A stretch of 5,786 bases of DNA, taken from assembly GCA_963997635.1 (NCBI GenBank), contig CAXEND010000029.1, positions 1-5,786 of the forward strand, read 5' to 3'. Source of the stretch: GCA-2728135 sp002728135 (GTDB lineage: Bacteria > Pseudomonadota > Alphaproteobacteria > UBA828). Below, one piece after another: positions 5,447 through 5,786 of this stretch (positions are counted from its first letter, which is position 1; each line of letters opens with the position of its first letter). A model generated the notes under the pieces. That model did no database searches. It saw only the letters and a list, made by a program, of their open reading frames with translations, and was not told where the DNA came from. A program made the position numbers and the translations under genes.

Positions 5447-5754
5447 TGCATCTTAAAACTGGAATGACTGTTCGAGTGATGAGTGGAAACCATAAAGGTA
5501 AAGAAGGAAAAATACTTTATGTGCATCCAAAAAAACAACGTGTCATAATTGAAGGAGTTAATTTAATAAAGCGGCATATGCGACCATCTCAAGAAAACCC
5601 TCAAGGGGGTGTCGTTGAAAGAGAAGGTGCTATCCATATTTCTAATGTTATGTTAATTCATGGAGGTAAGCCAACAAGAATTGGTTATAAAAAATTAGAT
5701 GATGGTTCAAAAGTTAGAATTGCAACGAAAACTGGTGATGAGATTAGTTCATAA
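5446..5754 (+). CDS. rplX: 50S ribosomal protein L24
   Basis: L24 is an assembly-initiating 50S protein that binds the 5' region of 23S rRNA and lies near the tunnel exit. The 102-residue product has the usual length, with a KOW motif in the N-terminal SH3-like barrel: TGMTVRVMSGNHKGKEGKIL (5-24), followed by RVIIEGVNLIKRHMRPSQ (32-49), NPQGGVVEREGAIHISNVML (51-70) and the C-terminal KPTRIGYKKLDDGSKVRIAT. No zinc-binding cysteines are present. The ATG overlaps the rplN stop and has a strong ribosome binding site 7 nt upstream, so L24 can probably be initiated independently as well as by coupling. Two bases separate its TAA from the next ATG. Confidence 0.97.
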   Translation: MHLKTGMTVRVMSGNHKGKEGKILYVHPKKQRVIIEGVNLIKRHMRPSQENPQGGVVEREGAIHISNVMLIHGGKPTRIGYKKLDDGSKVRIATKTGDEISS

Positions 5755-5756
5755 TC

Positions 5757-5786
5757 ATGGTTATTAGCAAAATGAAAAAAACTATA
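5757..5786 (+). CDS. rplE: Start of probable 50S ribosomal protein L5 (3' truncated by window)
   Basis: An ATG two bases after the rplX stop opens a frame of ten codons (MVISKMKKTI) that runs off the end of the window. Ten residues are too few to identify a protein. The call rests on the near-universal bacterial order L14-L24-L5, and L5 proteins often begin with a short, basic and variable N terminus. A second in-frame ATG at 5772 could instead be the true start. No clear Shine-Dalgarno motif is seen before either. Confidence 0.55.
   Translation, partial: MVISKMKKTI

Noticed and set aside
1..5786. A hidden novel system, mobile element, CRISPR array, RNA gene or extra small gene
   Set aside because: Conserved ribosomal genes fill the window, with gaps of at most 19 nt. 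No inverted repeats, arrays or unexplained blocks remain.

Overview
This window is an ordinary core-genome region. It is the fusA-S10-spc ribosomal protein cluster of an AT-rich bacterium, read entirely on the + strand. It opens with the last 58 codons of elongation factor G (fusA) and continues through thirteen complete ribosomal protein genes: rpsJ (S10), rplC (L3), rplD (L4), rplW (L23), rplB (L2), rpsS (S19), rplV (L22), rpsC (S3), rplP (L16), rpmC (L29), rpsQ (S17), rplN (L14) and rplX (L24). It ends ten codons into what is most likely rplE (L5). Every complete gene is full length for its family and keeps its signature motifs. I see no frameshift, insertion, mobile element, RNA gene or foreign gene.

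Layout: positions 1-179 hold the fusA tail. After a 19-nt spacer comes the S10-type block (rpsJ to rpsQ, 199-5071), followed by the start of the spc-type block (rplN, rplX, rplE; 5078 to the end). Gaps between genes are 1 to 19 nt. Three junctions are one-base TAATG overlaps: rplW/rplB, rplP/rpmC and rplN/rplX. I see no terminator hairpin and no convincing internal promoter, so the window looks like part of one long transcript. There is no gene-free stretch above 19 nt.

The products work together. L3, L4, L23, L2, L22, L16, L29, L14, L24 and L5 are 50S proteins. L2, L3, L4 and L16 lie near the peptidyl transferase centre. L4 and L22 line the nascent-peptide tunnel, and L23, L24 and L29 surround its exit. 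S10, S19, S3 and S17 are 30S proteins, and EF-G drives translocation.

Organism: a bacterium. The gene order, the protein sequences and the lack of tuf between fusA and rpsJ resemble the Bacteroidota/Chlorobiota/Marinimicrobia (FCB) assemblage. Several good Shine-Dalgarno sites (before rplC, rpsS, rpsC, rplP and rplX) fit less well with typical Bacteroidota, so a non-Bacteroidota FCB lineage is my tentative guess. I could not test this. No new biological system is visible. The findings below are modest points about gene order, start sites and sequence details.
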